Source: Jiella avicenniae
GTDB taxonomy: Bacteria; Pseudomonadota; Alphaproteobacteria; Rhizobiales; Rhizobiaceae
Direction of reading: 5' to 3'
NCBI RefSeq assembly: GCF_021390325.1
Contig: NZ_JAJUWU010000004.1
Span: 186,001-250,000, forward strand
Length of the DNA stretch: 64,000 nucleotides
Positions 18,848 through 27,289 of this stretch are shown piece by piece. The position numbers and the translations under genes were made by a program. The first letter of the stretch is position 1, and each line of letters begins with the position of its first letter. Under the pieces are notes generated by a model that was not told the origin of the DNA, searched no databases, and was given only the letters and a program-made list of their open reading frames with translations.

Positions 18848-19813
18848 TCAGGCCGTGGAAGCGGGACGCATCCGCCTGATCGTGTCGTAGAGGCCGAGGC
18901 AGGTGAATACGAACAGCGGAAACGAGAGGATCATGATCGCCGCGTAGGAGACGACGAGCAAAAGCACGCGGTTCGAGCGGCCGCGGGTGCGGGCGTGGAG
19001 CTGGCCGAGACCCACCAGGGTGAACGCCATGCCGAAGGCGCCGCAGACGACCAGCGCGATCTGCTCCACCGGGCCGGAGGTGAAGCTCGCCGCAAGGCCC
19101 GCCGCGAAGACGAACAGCGCCGCCGGCGGAAGATGGAGCGCCGTCGGCAGATCGTCCTTCGGCCGCGGCAGCCGGTCGGAGATGCGGGTGAGCCAGGCGG
19201 CGACGTAGAGCCCGAGGCCCAGCACCAGCGTCAACACCGCCGGCTGCACCAGGGGGATCAGCGACAGGAGCAGCGTCGCGACCGCTTCGAACTCGACGTC
19301 GCTCATCTGGCCGGCATTGCCGCTCTCGCGCAGCGTGTCGACGATTTCCGGCTTCAGGGCCGTCACGTCGTAGCCGAAATACCAGCCGAGCCCGACGCAG
19401 GCGAGGGCCGCCATCGCCGCGATGGCGAAGAGGACGCGTTCCACAGGGAACCACATGAGTTGCGGGTGTTCGCCTGCCTGTCCGGCGGCGCGTTCCGCCT
19501 GGCCGGAGCCGTCCTCGGCGATCGGCCGCGCCAGCCCCGCAAGGTGGCCGGCGATCGCCGCCGGCAGGCTCATTGCGGCGAACAGCAGGACCCCGCCCGA
19601 AACGAGGCCGGAAATCGCCGCGACGAGCCCCGCCGAGACGACGGCCGCGAGGAAGCCGGCGAGGCTGCCCCAGCCGAGACTGGCGATGAAGATCGGAATC
19701 GGTGCGGCGAGCGCCAGGGTGACGGCGGAACCCGACTGGACGACCAGCCCGACGAAGAGCAGCGCGCTGGCCGCTCCCGCCGCAATGGCTATGAGGAAAT
19801 TCGAAGGCTTCAT
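18848..19813 (-). CDS. DUF2232 integral membrane protein
   Basis: The 321-residue protein has about eight hydrophobic helices, short loops and no catalytic motif. It matches the DUF2232 membrane family, which in alphaproteobacteria lies between rpsR and rplI, as here. The first 85 residues are four closely packed Ala/Gly-rich helices resembling substrate-binding subunits of small ECF-type transporters; the function is unknown. The genomic position supports the call more than any single motif. Confidence 0.82.
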   Translation of the reverse strand: MKPSNFLIAIAAGAASALLFVGLVVQSGSAVTLALAAPIPIFIASLGWGSLAGFLAAVVSAGLVAAISGLVSGGVLLFAAMSLPAAIAGHLAGLARPIAEDGSGQAERAAGQAGEHPQLMWFPVERVLFAIAAMAALACVGLGWYFGYDVTALKPEIVDTLRESGNAGQMSDVEFEAVATLLLSLIPLVQPAVLTLVLGLGLYVAAWLTRISDRLPRPKDDLPTALHLPPAALFVFAAGLAASFTSGPVEQIALVVCGAFGMAFTLVGLGQLHARTRGRSNRVLLLVVSYAAIMILSFPLFVFTCLGLYDTIRRMRPASTA

Positions 19814-20001
19814 CGTCCGGTCGCTGTCCTGCGCATTTCGCAGTTAGAGGCCGCTCCGGGCCCCAACGCGATCGCCGCGGAGGGATGTCCTCGCGGTGAT
19901 CGTCATGACGATCGCGCCCGGCTATTTTCCGCGCGCGATCGAGTCGTTCGCCCCTGCGGGCCCCTTCTTCCGCCCCTCCGCTAGGAGGGACGGCGCGGAT
20001 C

Positions 20002-20250
20002 TTACTTGATCACGTAGGGCAGAAGGCCGAGGAAGCGGGCGCGCTTGATGGCGTTGGCCAGGGCCCGCTGGTTCTTCTGCGACACCGCGGTGATGCGCGA
20101 GGGAACGATCTTGCCGCGCTCGGAGATGTAGCGCTGCAGGAGACGGACGTCCTTGTAGTCGATCTTCGGCGAATCGGAGCCGGAGAACGGATCGGACTTG
20201 CGACGGCGGTGGAACGGCCGGCGGGTTGGAAGCTGTGCGATATCGACCAT
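20002..20250 (-). CDS. rpsR: 30S ribosomal protein S18
   Basis: The 82-residue protein has the S18 core [19 protein letters not shown] followed by [31 protein letters not shown], a near-invariant sequence. It binds 16S rRNA with S6 on the platform of the small subunit. It lies six bases after rpsF. Confidence 0.98.
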   Translation of the reverse strand: MVDIAQLPTRRPFHRRRKSDPFSGSDSPKIDYKDVRLLQRYISERGKIVPSRITAVSQKNQRALANAIKRARFLGLLPYVIK

Positions 20251-20256
20251 CTGAAC

Positions 20257-20712
20257 TTACTCCGAATCGTTGTCGCGGGGGCGGCGGGGACGGTCGTCGT
20301 CCCGGTCGCGGCGCGGGCCCCGGTCGCCACGATCGCCGCGGTCACCCCTGTCGCCCCGATCGCGGTCGCCGCCGCGGCGCGGCCGGTCGTCGCGCTTCTG
20401 CATCATCGCCGAGGGACCTTCCTCATGCGCCTCGACGCGGATGGTCATGTAGCGCAGGACGTCCTCGTTGAAGCGCATCAGGCGCTCCAGCTCGTCGACG
20501 GCGGTCGAAGGCGCGTCGATGTTGAGCAGCGTGTAATACGCCTTGCGATTCTTCTTGATGCGGTAGGTCAGGGTCTTCAGACCCCAGTTCTCGACCTTGA
20601 CGACCTTGCCGCCATTGGTCTCGAGAATGCCCCGGAACGTCTCCACCAGCTGGTCGACCTGCTGGTTCGAGATGTCCTGGCGCGATAGGAATACGTGCTC
20701 GTAGAGAGCCAT
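20257..20712 (-). CDS. rpsF: 30S ribosomal protein S6
   Basis: The 151-residue product starts [21 protein letters not shown] and contains [19 protein letters not shown] and [17 protein letters not shown], which identify S6. After residue 110 comes a disordered tail of repeated Arg-Asp-Arg-Gly units, longer than in enteric S6 and typical of alphaproteobacteria. The ATG at 20712 is the S6 start; an upstream in-frame extension has no homology. It heads the operon with S18, its assembly partner. Confidence 0.97.
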   Translation of the reverse strand: MALYEHVFLSRQDISNQQVDQLVETFRGILETNGGKVVKVENWGLKTLTYRIKKNRKAYYTLLNIDAPSTAVDELERLMRFNEDVLRYMTIRVEAHEEGPSAMMQKRDDRPRRGGDRDRGDRGDRGDRGDRGPRRDRDDDRPRRPRDNDSE

Positions 20713-21101
20713 TCGCGTAACGCCTTTCCAATACGTCCGTGTTGAGCCCGATCCAGCGGCTAAGCCTCTGCGACTTCCCTGGTCGGCCCTGGGGCCGCTT
20801 CGGAAAGGCGATGTCGAGAGCGGTCGAGAGCGGAGACACGGGAAGCAGGCGACATTCCAGCGCCATGAAGCCGGCGAACCGGCAGCCTTCCGTTCAGCCC
20901 CCAGCTGAAAAACCGGGCTTTGACGGGGCGGGCGATACACCGTGCCGGGATAAAACGCAAGGCCTCGGCCGTTCACGAGGTGGATCACGCCGGCTTGACG
21001 GATCGGAGTGCCCGTCGCGGCGTATTGACGGGTGAGTGTGGAGATCGGGCGGCGACGAGCCGACCGACGACCGCAGGAACCTTAACGGGAGACAGTGATC
21101 C
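20713..21101. other. 389-bp divergent intergenic region upstream of rpsF
   Basis: It must hold the promoter and leader of the ribosomal operon (minus strand) and the promoter of the exported-protein gene at 21102 (plus strand). A folded leader for S6/S18 autoregulation may be present, but no specific motif could be assigned by eye. No gene is supported. Confidence 0.45.
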
Positions 21102-21506
21102 ATGCCAAGCTCGTTCATCTCGCGCGGCGCCGCCGCATTCGTCGTCGGCGCCGGCCTGCTCGCCGGCCCCGTCGCCGCCTTCGCCCATCACGGCTGGGCG
21201 TGGACGGAGGAGCAGGAGAGCCGGCTCGAAGGCACGATCACGGAGATCTCCCTCGGCAATCCGCACGCCCATCTTCAGGTCGAGGCCGAGGACGGTGTCT
21301 GGGAAGTCGATCTCGCCCCGCCCTATGCCACCGAGCGCGCCGGCTTCGTCGATGGCGAAGCCAAGCCCGGCGATCGGGCGATCTTCACCGGCCATCGTTC
21401 GAAAGACGCCGGGGAGCGGCGCTTCAAGGCCGAGACCGTCACGGTGGGCGGCAAGACCTACGACGTCTATCCCAACCGGCAGAAATCCATGAAGCCGGAC
21501 GCGTGA
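21102..21506 (+). CDS. DUF6152-like small exported protein
   Basis: The 134-residue protein has a signal peptide (about residues 1-28, ending AFAHHGW) and a small beta-rich domain with GTITEISLGNPHAHLQVE, WEVDLAPPYATERAGF, KPGDRAIFTGHRS and YDVYPNR. This pattern matches DUF6152, periplasmic OB-like proteins of unknown role in proteobacteria. The mature protein begins HHGWAWTEEQE; the two His at the new N-terminus could bind metal, but this is a guess. It lies 27 bases before a small membrane protein, and the two are probably co-transcribed. Confidence 0.72.
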   Translation: MPSSFISRGAAAFVVGAGLLAGPVAAFAHHGWAWTEEQESRLEGTITEISLGNPHAHLQVEAEDGVWEVDLAPPYATERAGFVDGEAKPGDRAIFTGHRSKDAGERRFKAETVTVGGKTYDVYPNRQKSMKPDA

Positions 21507-21533
21507 CGCCCTCGGCCTGATCGGGGCGGCGCG

Positions 21534-22013
21534 ATGCTCGAAGCCCTTCTCGGCGCGATCGCCGAGTCCTCGACGGCCCAGGCGCTGAAGGCCTCGCGGA
21601 TCCTCTATCCGCTGGTCAATGCGGCGCACATTCTGGCATTCGCGACGCTCTACGGCTCCATCGTCACGCTCGATCTCGCCGTCCTGACCAGGGCGCGAAG
21701 CGACCATCTCGCGCCGCTTGCCCGCTTGGTGCCGGTCGTCGCGGGAGCCGGGCTCTGCGTCGCGATCGCCACCGGGCTGATCCTGTTTTCCGTCCAGCCC
21801 TTCGACTATGCGGACAACCCGGCGTTCCGGGTCAAGCTCCTCCTCGTGGCAGTGGGGCTTCTCCATGCCGGCGCGCTGCATGCGACCCATGGTTTCCGGG
21901 CGATGAAAGTCACCGGCGCGGCCTCCGCCGCGGTCGTCCTCTCGGCGGCCGTCTCCCTGCTGATCTGGACTGCGGCGATCGTCGCGGGTCGCTTCATCGC
22001 GTTCATGGCGTGA
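21534..22013 (+). CDS. four-helix inner-membrane protein (DUF6644-like)
   Basis: The 159-residue protein has four hydrophobic helices (about 20-45, 55-80, 95-120 and 130-155) with the conserved ILYPLVNAAHILAFATLYGS in helix 1, LVPVVAGAGLCVAIATGLILF, and KLLLVAVGLLHAGALHATHG. The His residues in helices 1 and 3 recall heme-binding membrane proteins, and such proteins often accompany DUF6152 exported proteins, as here. The function is unknown; a cytochrome-like role is only a suggestion. Confidence 0.65.
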   Translation: MLEALLGAIAESSTAQALKASRILYPLVNAAHILAFATLYGSIVTLDLAVLTRARSDHLAPLARLVPVVAGAGLCVAIATGLILFSVQPFDYADNPAFRVKLLLVAVGLLHAGALHATHGFRAMKVTGAASAAVVLSAAVSLLIWTAAIVAGRFIAFMA

Positions 22014-22191
22014 GGTTGCCAACGCGATATTCCGCTACGGCAGTTTGATGGTGACGGCATTGCACGATGGACTTATGATGGTCCGACGAACGAGCGCCGG
22101 ATGCAGCTTCCGGCGGCGAAGCCGGTCGTTTTCGCTGGTCTCGGCGCGCGCTTACCGGCACAGTGGCCGACGCAACGTCGAGAGGAGCAAC

Positions 22192-22725
22192 ATGGCCGGG
22201 TTTGCAGTCTCGCCCCGGGTGCGAGCCGGGGTGGCGTCGCTCGCCTTCACGCTTTGCCCGCTCGTCTCGGGTGACTTTGCCACCGGTCGAGCCGAGGCGA
22301 CCTCGCTCGCGCTTTACCCCGATCCGGCGGGCGCGATGACGCCGGGCGAGTTGCAACGGACATTCGCGGGACAGGACCTCGACGGCTATTATTCCGCGGA
22401 TGGCGGAGCGTGGAGCGAAGTCTACCGGTTCGACGGGTCGCTGAGCTACCGCGATGCAGCCGACCAGACGAGTGGCCGCTGGTCGGTGAATGGTGACCGC
22501 TTCTGCACGACCTACGACGACGAAGCGCTGCAGGAGGCCTGCTTCCTGGTGCGGCGGCGGAGCGACAACTGTTACGACTTCTACGACACCGGCGAGAATT
22601 TTCGCCCGACCGCCTCGGCTGCGGCCATTCGAAACGGGGCCGACTTCGCGGCGCGGGCCTGGCGACGGGCGGAGGCATCGACCTGCCCGCCCATTGCCGA
22701 GAGCCTCAGTCCGGGCGGGGAGTGA
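22192..22725 (+). CDS. exported four-cysteine protein, first of two tandem paralogues
   Basis: The 177-residue protein begins with a likely signal peptide (about residues 1-33) and has a single small domain. Shared with the next gene are the blocks F.G.DL.GYY, SYRD, RW/DWS..G.RFCT.Y, CFLV.RR..NCYDFY and a closing S/T-C-P. The four aligned cysteines (RFC, CFLV, NC and TCP) probably form two disulfides in the periplasm. The ATG at 22192 is preceded by GAGGAG; a start at 22045 would add a basic non-signal segment. The family was not recognised. Its stop overlaps the paralogue start. Confidence 0.68.
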   Translation: MAGFAVSPRVRAGVASLAFTLCPLVSGDFATGRAEATSLALYPDPAGAMTPGELQRTFAGQDLDGYYSADGGAWSEVYRFDGSLSYRDAADQTSGRWSVNGDRFCTTYDDEALQEACFLVRRRSDNCYDFYDTGENFRPTASAAAIRNGADFAARAWRRAEASTCPPIAESLSPGGE

Positions 22726-23267
22726 AACCGATGCTCGCGGGCCGGCCCGACACGCCGAGGCGTTTTCTGCTTCCCCTGATCCTGGCGATCGTTTTCCTCG
22801 GGAGTCATCCCGGCACGGGTTGGAGCACCGCGGCGCCGGAGGCCGGGCTCGCAGAGACCATGATCCTCGACGAACCGGGGCTCGTAGCGGTGTTGTCTGG
22901 CCGAAACCTCGAGGGCGTCTATGCCGACGCGACCCCCTGGTCGGAGTCCTACGCGACCGACGGGACCCTGTCCTATCGAGATCGGCTGGGGCTCTGGACC
23001 GGGGACTGGAGTGCCTCCGACGGCAGGTTCTGCACCTTCTATCGCAGCCAGGGCATCAACGGCGGCTGTTTCCTCGTCGCAAGGCGGGGAGCCAACTGCT
23101 TCGACTTCTACGCCCTCGATGCCGCCCTGCGGACGGGGGCGACCCGCGAGGAGATCTTCGCCGGACGGAACTGGACGGCCCGCGGCTGGTACGTCGAAGC
23201 CGAGTCCAGCTGCCCGACGGACGACCGGCAGATCGTCGGACGCGCGCGCGGGCGGCACACGGGATGA
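22722..23267 (+). CDS. exported four-cysteine protein, second of two tandem paralogues
   Basis: The 181-residue protein has a hydrophobic N-terminal segment (about residues 15-30) acting as signal or anchor, then a domain aligning throughout with the preceding gene: L.GRNLEGVYAD, SYRD, DWSASDGRFCTFY, GCFLVARRGANCFDFY and SSCP. Identity is moderate but all four Cys and the aromatic D-F-Y motif are kept. The start overlaps the upstream stop by four bases, so they are translated together and may act as a pair. No function is known. Confidence 0.68.
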   Translation: MKPMLAGRPDTPRRFLLPLILAIVFLGSHPGTGWSTAAPEAGLAETMILDEPGLVAVLSGRNLEGVYADATPWSESYATDGTLSYRDRLGLWTGDWSASDGRFCTFYRSQGINGGCFLVARRGANCFDFYALDAALRTGATREEIFAGRNWTARGWYVEAESSCPTDDRQIVGRARGRHTG

Positions 23268-23369
23268 GGTAGGTCGGCTCGATCTGCCGCGGGCGATCGT
23301 CGACGAAAAATGGCGGCCGATCCTTCGATCGACCGCCGTCATGGCTCATTCCCGAGGGTGAGCGCCGCG

Positions 23370-23486
23370 TCAGACCCGGCGCGGTTCGCGCTGCGGCGGC
23401 GGGGCGTGCCGGGGCTGCTTGTCCCGCTCGAGGAATTTCTTGGCGATCCAGCCGACGACGATCGTCTTCAGAATACTCCTGATCAT
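23370..23486 (-). CDS. 38-residue small protein with amphipathic N-terminal helix
   Basis: A small frame reads MIRSILKTIVVGWIAKKFLE and continues as a Pro/Arg/Gln-rich tail to a TGA. AGGAGATGAAAG provides a strong ribosome site 5 bases before the ATG. The first 20 residues could form a membrane-surface or single-pass helix. It faces the paralogue pair and diverges from the BCCT gene. It was not recognised, and is called on the ribosome site, composition and lack of an opposing gene. Confidence 0.5.
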   Translation of the reverse strand: MIRSILKTIVVGWIAKKFLERDKQPRHAPPPQREPRRV

Positions 23487-23746
23487 CTTTCATCTCCTGT
23501 CAGAATTTCCTGAAGCGAGAACGCGTCAGACGTCGAAGAGTTGCGTCCAGAAGACAAATCCGGGACCGGCGACCGGATCCTGCCTTCGACTTTTCGATGA
23601 GGCGGCTGCCCTTGACGTTGCGTAGAGCGGGTTCACGTAGTCGTCGACGAACAACGCGGACGGGTCACCGGAATTTGACGACAGCAACGAGCGACGACCG
23701 CGGCCGACGCGCCGGGGAAGGCCGGGCGCAAAAGGACGGCACCGGC

Positions 23747-25366
23747 GTGAAGACCGGTCCGCTCGGGCCGTTTCCCCATGTCAGCCACCCGGTCTTCTTG
23801 ACCTCCGCGGCGCTGATCATCGGGTTCCTGGTCTTCGGGGCGGGCTTTCCGGAGACCGCGAACACGGTGTTCCAGGGCGCCCAGACGGCCATCGCCGACT
23901 ATTTCGGCTGGTTCCTCATCCTCGTCACCAATCTCTCCCTCGTCCTCACCGTCTATCTCGCCTTCTCGCGCTTCGGTGACATCCGGCTCGGCGCCCAGAC
24001 CGAGACGCCGCAATACGGGCTGATGTCCTGGATCGCGATGCTGTTTTCCGCCGGCATCGGCATCGGTCTTCTCTATTGGGCCGTCGCCGAGCCGCTGTTC
24101 CACTTCTTCTCGCCACCGATGGGCGAGGCCGAAAGCGTCGAGGCGGCAAAGCAGGCGATGGTCCTCGCCTTCTTCGACTGGGGCCTGCACGGCTGGGGCA
24201 TCTATTGCATCGTCGCCCTGTCGCTCGCCTATTTCCACTATCGCCAGGGCCTGCCGCTTTCGATCCGCTCGGTGCTCTATCCGCTGATCGGCGAGCGCAT
24301 CTACGGGCCGTGGGGCCACGCGGTCGACATCCTCGCCGTCTTCGGCACGATGTTCGGCGTCGTCACCTCGCTCGGTCTCGGCGTGATGCAGATCAATTCC
24401 GGGCTTCAGACCTTCCTCGGCGTGCCGGACAACATCTTCATCCAGCTCGGCCTCATCGCGATCATCACCGCCTTCGCGACGATCTCGGTGATGCTCGGTC
24501 TCGACGGCGGCATCAAGCGGATCTCGAACTTCAACATCTATCTGAGCTTCGCGCTGCTCGCCTTCTTCGTCGTCGTCGGACCGACGCTCTACATCTTCGA
24601 CAGTTTCATCGAGAACGTCGGGAACTACATCGGCAGCCTGATCCGGTTCAGCTTCTGGGTCGAGGCCTATTCCGGCACCAACTGGCAGGTCGACTGGACG
24701 CTGTTCTACTGGGCCTGGTGGATCTCCTGGTCGCCCTTCGTCGGCATCTTCATCGCCCGCATCTCGCGCGGGCGGACGATCCGCGAGTTCCTGCTCGGCG
24801 TCCTTCTCATCCCGACCTCGATCCTGTTCTTCTGGTTCACGGCCTTCGGCGGCACCGCGGTCAAGATGGAACTCGACGGCAATCCGGGGCTGATCGAGGC
24901 CACCAAGGCCGACTATGGCGACGCGATCTTCAAGCTGATCGAGTATTTCCCGGGAACGCCGCTGATCGGCGGCATCATCATCGTGATGATCGTCGTCTGG
25001 TTCGTCACCTCGTCCGACAGCGCCAGCTTCGTCATCGACATGCTGACCGCCGGCGGCCACGCCGATCCGCCGCGCATCCAGCGGCTCTTCTGGGCGATCA
25101 CCGAAGGCGCGATCGCGGCGATGCTGCTCGTCGCCGGCGGTCTCAAGGCGCTGCAGGCGGCGGCCGTCGTCGCGGGCTTTCCCTTCGCCTTCGTGCTGCT
25201 GGTGATGATGTATTCGCTCCTGCGCGGCCTCGGGCGCGACAAGCTCGTCCTCTACCGCGCCGACCAGTGGTTCCAGACCGAGAAGGAAACCGACGTCAAC
25301 ACGCCGGACCCCTACCGCGACGAACACGCGCTGAAGGGCCCGCCGGGATTGGCGAGCGGCGGGTGA
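23747..25366 (+). CDS. BCCT-family betaine/carnitine/choline transporter
   Basis: The 539-residue protein has twelve hydrophobic helices. The family signature is in helix 8, YWAWWISWSPFVGIFIARIS followed by RGRTIREF, and the substrate and Na+ region is GLLYWAVAEPLFHF. The unwound-helix segment reads GIGIGLLYWAVAEP. BCCT carriers import glycine betaine, choline or related osmolytes with Na+ or H+. The GTG at 23747 (AGGA ten bases before) was preferred over an ATG at 23597 that would add 50 Arg-rich residues. The transport mode and exact substrate are not deducible; a terminator follows, so the gene stands alone. Confidence 0.9.
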   Translation: MKTGPLGPFPHVSHPVFLTSAALIIGFLVFGAGFPETANTVFQGAQTAIADYFGWFLILVTNLSLVLTVYLAFSRFGDIRLGAQTETPQYGLMSWIAMLFSAGIGIGLLYWAVAEPLFHFFSPPMGEAESVEAAKQAMVLAFFDWGLHGWGIYCIVALSLAYFHYRQGLPLSIRSVLYPLIGERIYGPWGHAVDILAVFGTMFGVVTSLGLGVMQINSGLQTFLGVPDNIFIQLGLIAIITAFATISVMLGLDGGIKRISNFNIYLSFALLAFFVVVGPTLYIFDSFIENVGNYIGSLIRFSFWVEAYSGTNWQVDWTLFYWAWWISWSPFVGIFIARISRGRTIREFLLGVLLIPTSILFFWFTAFGGTAVKMELDGNPGLIEATKADYGDAIFKLIEYFPGTPLIGGIIIVMIVVWFVTSSDSASFVIDMLTAGGHADPPRIQRLFWAITEGAIAAMLLVAGGLKALQAAAVVAGFPFAFVLLVMMYSLLRGLGRDKLVLYRADQWFQTEKETDVNTPDPYRDEHALKGPPGLASGG

Positions 25367-25408
25367 GGGCGGTTCTTCGTTCGAATGCCGAACGGCATCG
25401 GGTCGAGC

Positions 25409-25440
25409 GGTGGCGGGTTTTCCGCCACCGCTTTATTTTT
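25409..25440 (+). terminator. rho-independent terminator after the BCCT gene
   Basis: A perfect 8-bp stem GGTGGCGG/CCGCCACC with loop GTTTT is followed by GCTTTATTTTTT. It isolates the transporter from the toxin-antitoxin pair 20 bases downstream. Confidence 0.88.
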
Positions 25441-25457
25441 TGTGATACATAAATTAC
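25441..25457 (+). promoter_or_regulatory. candidate brnTA promoter/operator
   Basis: TGTGAT and ATTACA form a near-inverted repeat around an AT-rich centre containing a TACATA -10-like element, ending at the brnT ATG. BrnT-BrnA complexes autoregulate by binding such a site. The ATG is only a few bases from the -10, so brnT may be leaderless or nearly so. Confidence 0.4.
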
Positions 25458-25721
25458 ATGAGGATCGTGTGGGACGAGCCGAAGCGTTACGCCAACATTG
25501 CCAAGCACGGACTGGATTTTCGATCGCTGACGACGGAGTTCTTCGAGGCCGCCGTGACTGCAGCAAGCCGCGACGGGCGATTTCTGGCGATCGGACCGCT
25601 CGAGCCGTCTTCGACCGTCTCTGTCGTATTCAAGCCGCTCGGTTCCGAGGCCGTTTCCGTCATCAGCATGCGTCCTGCCTCGCCAGGCGAAAGGAGGTTC
25701 CATGACGAATTCCAGCGATAA
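25458..25721 (+). CDS. brnT: BrnT-family type II toxin (ribonuclease)
   Basis: The 87-residue protein has the BrnT fold sequence: IVWDEPKRYANIAKHGLDF at the start (the W-D-x-x-K-x-x-x-N-x-x-K-H-x-[IL] motif), FFEAAVTAASRDGRFLAIG, and the C-terminal ISMRPASPGERR. BrnT is a small RelE-like ribonuclease that halts translation under stress. It is translated before and overlaps brnA, whose ATG lies 20 bases inside the end of brnT, fixing the ratio of the two. Confidence 0.9.
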   Translation: MRIVWDEPKRYANIAKHGLDFRSLTTEFFEAAVTAASRDGRFLAIGPLEPSSTVSVVFKPLGSEAVSVISMRPASPGERRFHDEFQR

Positions 25722-26013
25722 GGTTTTCGATCCGGAGCACGCTGCTGCGAATGGCTATACGAAATCCGATTGGGATGAAGTAGCCGACAACCCTGAATGG
25801 ACCGCGGAGCATTTTGCTGCTGCAAAGCCCTTCGACGCGATGTTTCCCAAGCTCGACGCGAGCATCAAGCGCAGTCGGGGCCGGCCGAAGATCGAAAAGC
25901 CGCGCCAGCAGATCTCCCTGCGGCTCGATCCGGACGTCATCGCCAAGTTCAAGGCGACGGGGGAAGGGTGGCAGTCCAGGATCAACGAGATTCTGAAAAA
26001 GGCCGAACTCTAG
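25702..26013 (+). CDS. brnA: BrnA-family antitoxin
   Basis: The 103-residue protein ends with a ribbon-helix-helix domain: RPKIEKPRQQISLRLDPDVI at residues 60-79, then KFKATGEGWQSRINEILKKA. This is the BrnA pattern. The N-terminal part (TKSDWDEVADNPEWTAE) wraps the toxin. AAAGGAGG gives a strong ribosome site, favouring antitoxin excess. The final stop overlaps the convergent flavoprotein gene by four bases. It represses brnTA as part of the complex. Confidence 0.92.
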   Translation: MTNSSDKVFDPEHAAANGYTKSDWDEVADNPEWTAEHFAAAKPFDAMFPKLDASIKRSRGRPKIEKPRQQISLRLDPDVIAKFKATGEGWQSRINEILKKAEL

Positions 26014-27200
26014 GCGTCGGCTGGCCGCCTCTTCCCGTCCGCTGCCCCGATCGCCCGCCCCGCCGCGACGCCCGACGACCACGCCCACTGGAAATTATAC
26101 CCGCCGAGCCAGCCGGTGACGTCGACGGCCTCGCCGATGGCGTAGAGGCCGGGCAGCTTGCGGGCCTCCATGGTCTTCGACGACAGCTCCGCCGTGTCGA
26201 TGCCGCCGGCGGTGACTTCGGCCTTGGCGTAGCCCTCCGTACCGGTGGGGCGGAAGGTGAGGCGGGTGAGTGTTTCGGCCGCCGCGTCGAGCGCCTTGTC
26301 GGGCAGGGCGCCGAGTTCGGCGTCGATGCCGATGCGGGCGGTGAGAGCTTCGGCGAGACGGTTGGGCAGGCGTTCGGCGAGCGCGGCCTTCAGATGCGCA
26401 CGGGGCATCCGGCGCTTGGCGGCGCGCAGGTGGTCGCTCGCATCGGCGAGAACGGTGAGCGAGATCGTCTCGCCGGGCGACCAGTAGGAGGAGATCTGCA
26501 GGATCGCCGGACCGGAGAGGCCCTTGTGGGTGAACAGCGCCGCCTCTTCGAAGGCGGCGCCCCGGGCCCGCGCGACGACCGGGCAGGCGATGCCGGAGAT
26601 TTCTTTGAACATCCGCTCCTCGCCCCCGAGGGTAAAGGGCACCAGCGCGGGGCGCGGCGTGACGACCTTCAGACCGAACTGTTCGGCGATGGCATAGGCC
26701 CGGCCGGTCGCCCCCATCTTGGGGATCGACGGCCCGCCCGTGGCAATGACGAGGTTCGGCGCAGTATCCCGACCGACCGTGAAGCGACCATCCGCATGGC
26801 CGATCTCGCCGATCGGCGTCGACAGCCGGATCTCGACGCCGCCGCGACGGCACTCCGCGAGCAGCATGTCGACGATCTGCCGGGCCGAGCCGTCGCAGAA
26901 CAGCTGGCCGAGGGTCTTTTCGTGCCAGGCGATGCCATGGGCCTCGACGAGGGCGAGGAAGTCCCACTGGGTGTAGCGCTTCAGCGCCGACTTCACGAAA
27001 TGCGGGTTTTCGGAGAGGAAGCAGCGAGCTTCGACGCCGAGATTGGTGAAGTTGCAGCGTCCGCCGCCGGAAATCAGGATCTTCCTGCCGGCCTCGCTCG
27101 CATGATCGACGACGAGAATCCGCGCGCCAGCCTGTCCGGCGGTTGCGGCGGCGAGAAGGCCGGCGCCGCCGGCCCCGAGAATGATCGCGTCGTAGGACAT
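26010..27200 (-). CDS. HI0933/YhiN-family FAD-dependent oxidoreductase
   Basis: The 396-residue protein has the dinucleotide-binding N-terminus DAIILGAGGAGLLAAATAGQ, the family signature GRKILISGGGRCNFTN (about residues 38-53), an ATGGPSIPKMGATGRAY motif, and closes with YAIGEAVDVTGWLGGYNFQWAWSSG. This matches the HI0933/BaiN flavoprotein family, whose physiological substrate is generally unknown; BaiN members reduce bile acids in gut bacteria only. The ATG at 27200 gives the canonical start; a start seven codons earlier lacks a Shine-Dalgarno sequence. Confidence 0.88.
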   Translation of the reverse strand: MSYDAIILGAGGAGLLAAATAGQAGARILVVDHASEAGRKILISGGGRCNFTNLGVEARCFLSENPHFVKSALKRYTQWDFLALVEAHGIAWHEKTLGQLFCDGSARQIVDMLLAECRRGGVEIRLSTPIGEIGHADGRFTVGRDTAPNLVIATGGPSIPKMGATGRAYAIAEQFGLKVVTPRPALVPFTLGGEERMFKEISGIACPVVARARGAAFEEAALFTHKGLSGPAILQISSYWSPGETISLTVLADASDHLRAAKRRMPRAHLKAALAERLPNRLAEALTARIGIDAELGALPDKALDAAAETLTRLTFRPTGTEGYAKAEVTAGGIDTAELSSKTMEARKLPGLYAIGEAVDVTGWLGGYNFQWAWSSGVAAGRAIGAADGKRRPADA

Positions 27201-27289
27201 TCTAGTCTTCAACGGGAGCATAGGGGCTCATTGAAGCCTCCGTGCTCCGCCCGGACTTGTGTTCTGTGACTTATGCCAGCTCGCCCCAC

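Noticed and set aside
22045-22191. An upstream ATG extending the first four-cysteine paralogue by 49 residues
   Set aside because: The extension is basic, would bury the signal peptide, and the inner ATG has GAGGAG.
23633-25327. A 564-residue minus-strand frame opposite the BCCT gene
   Set aside because: Glu/Arg/Asp-biased shadow; the membrane transporter on the other strand has a complete family signature.
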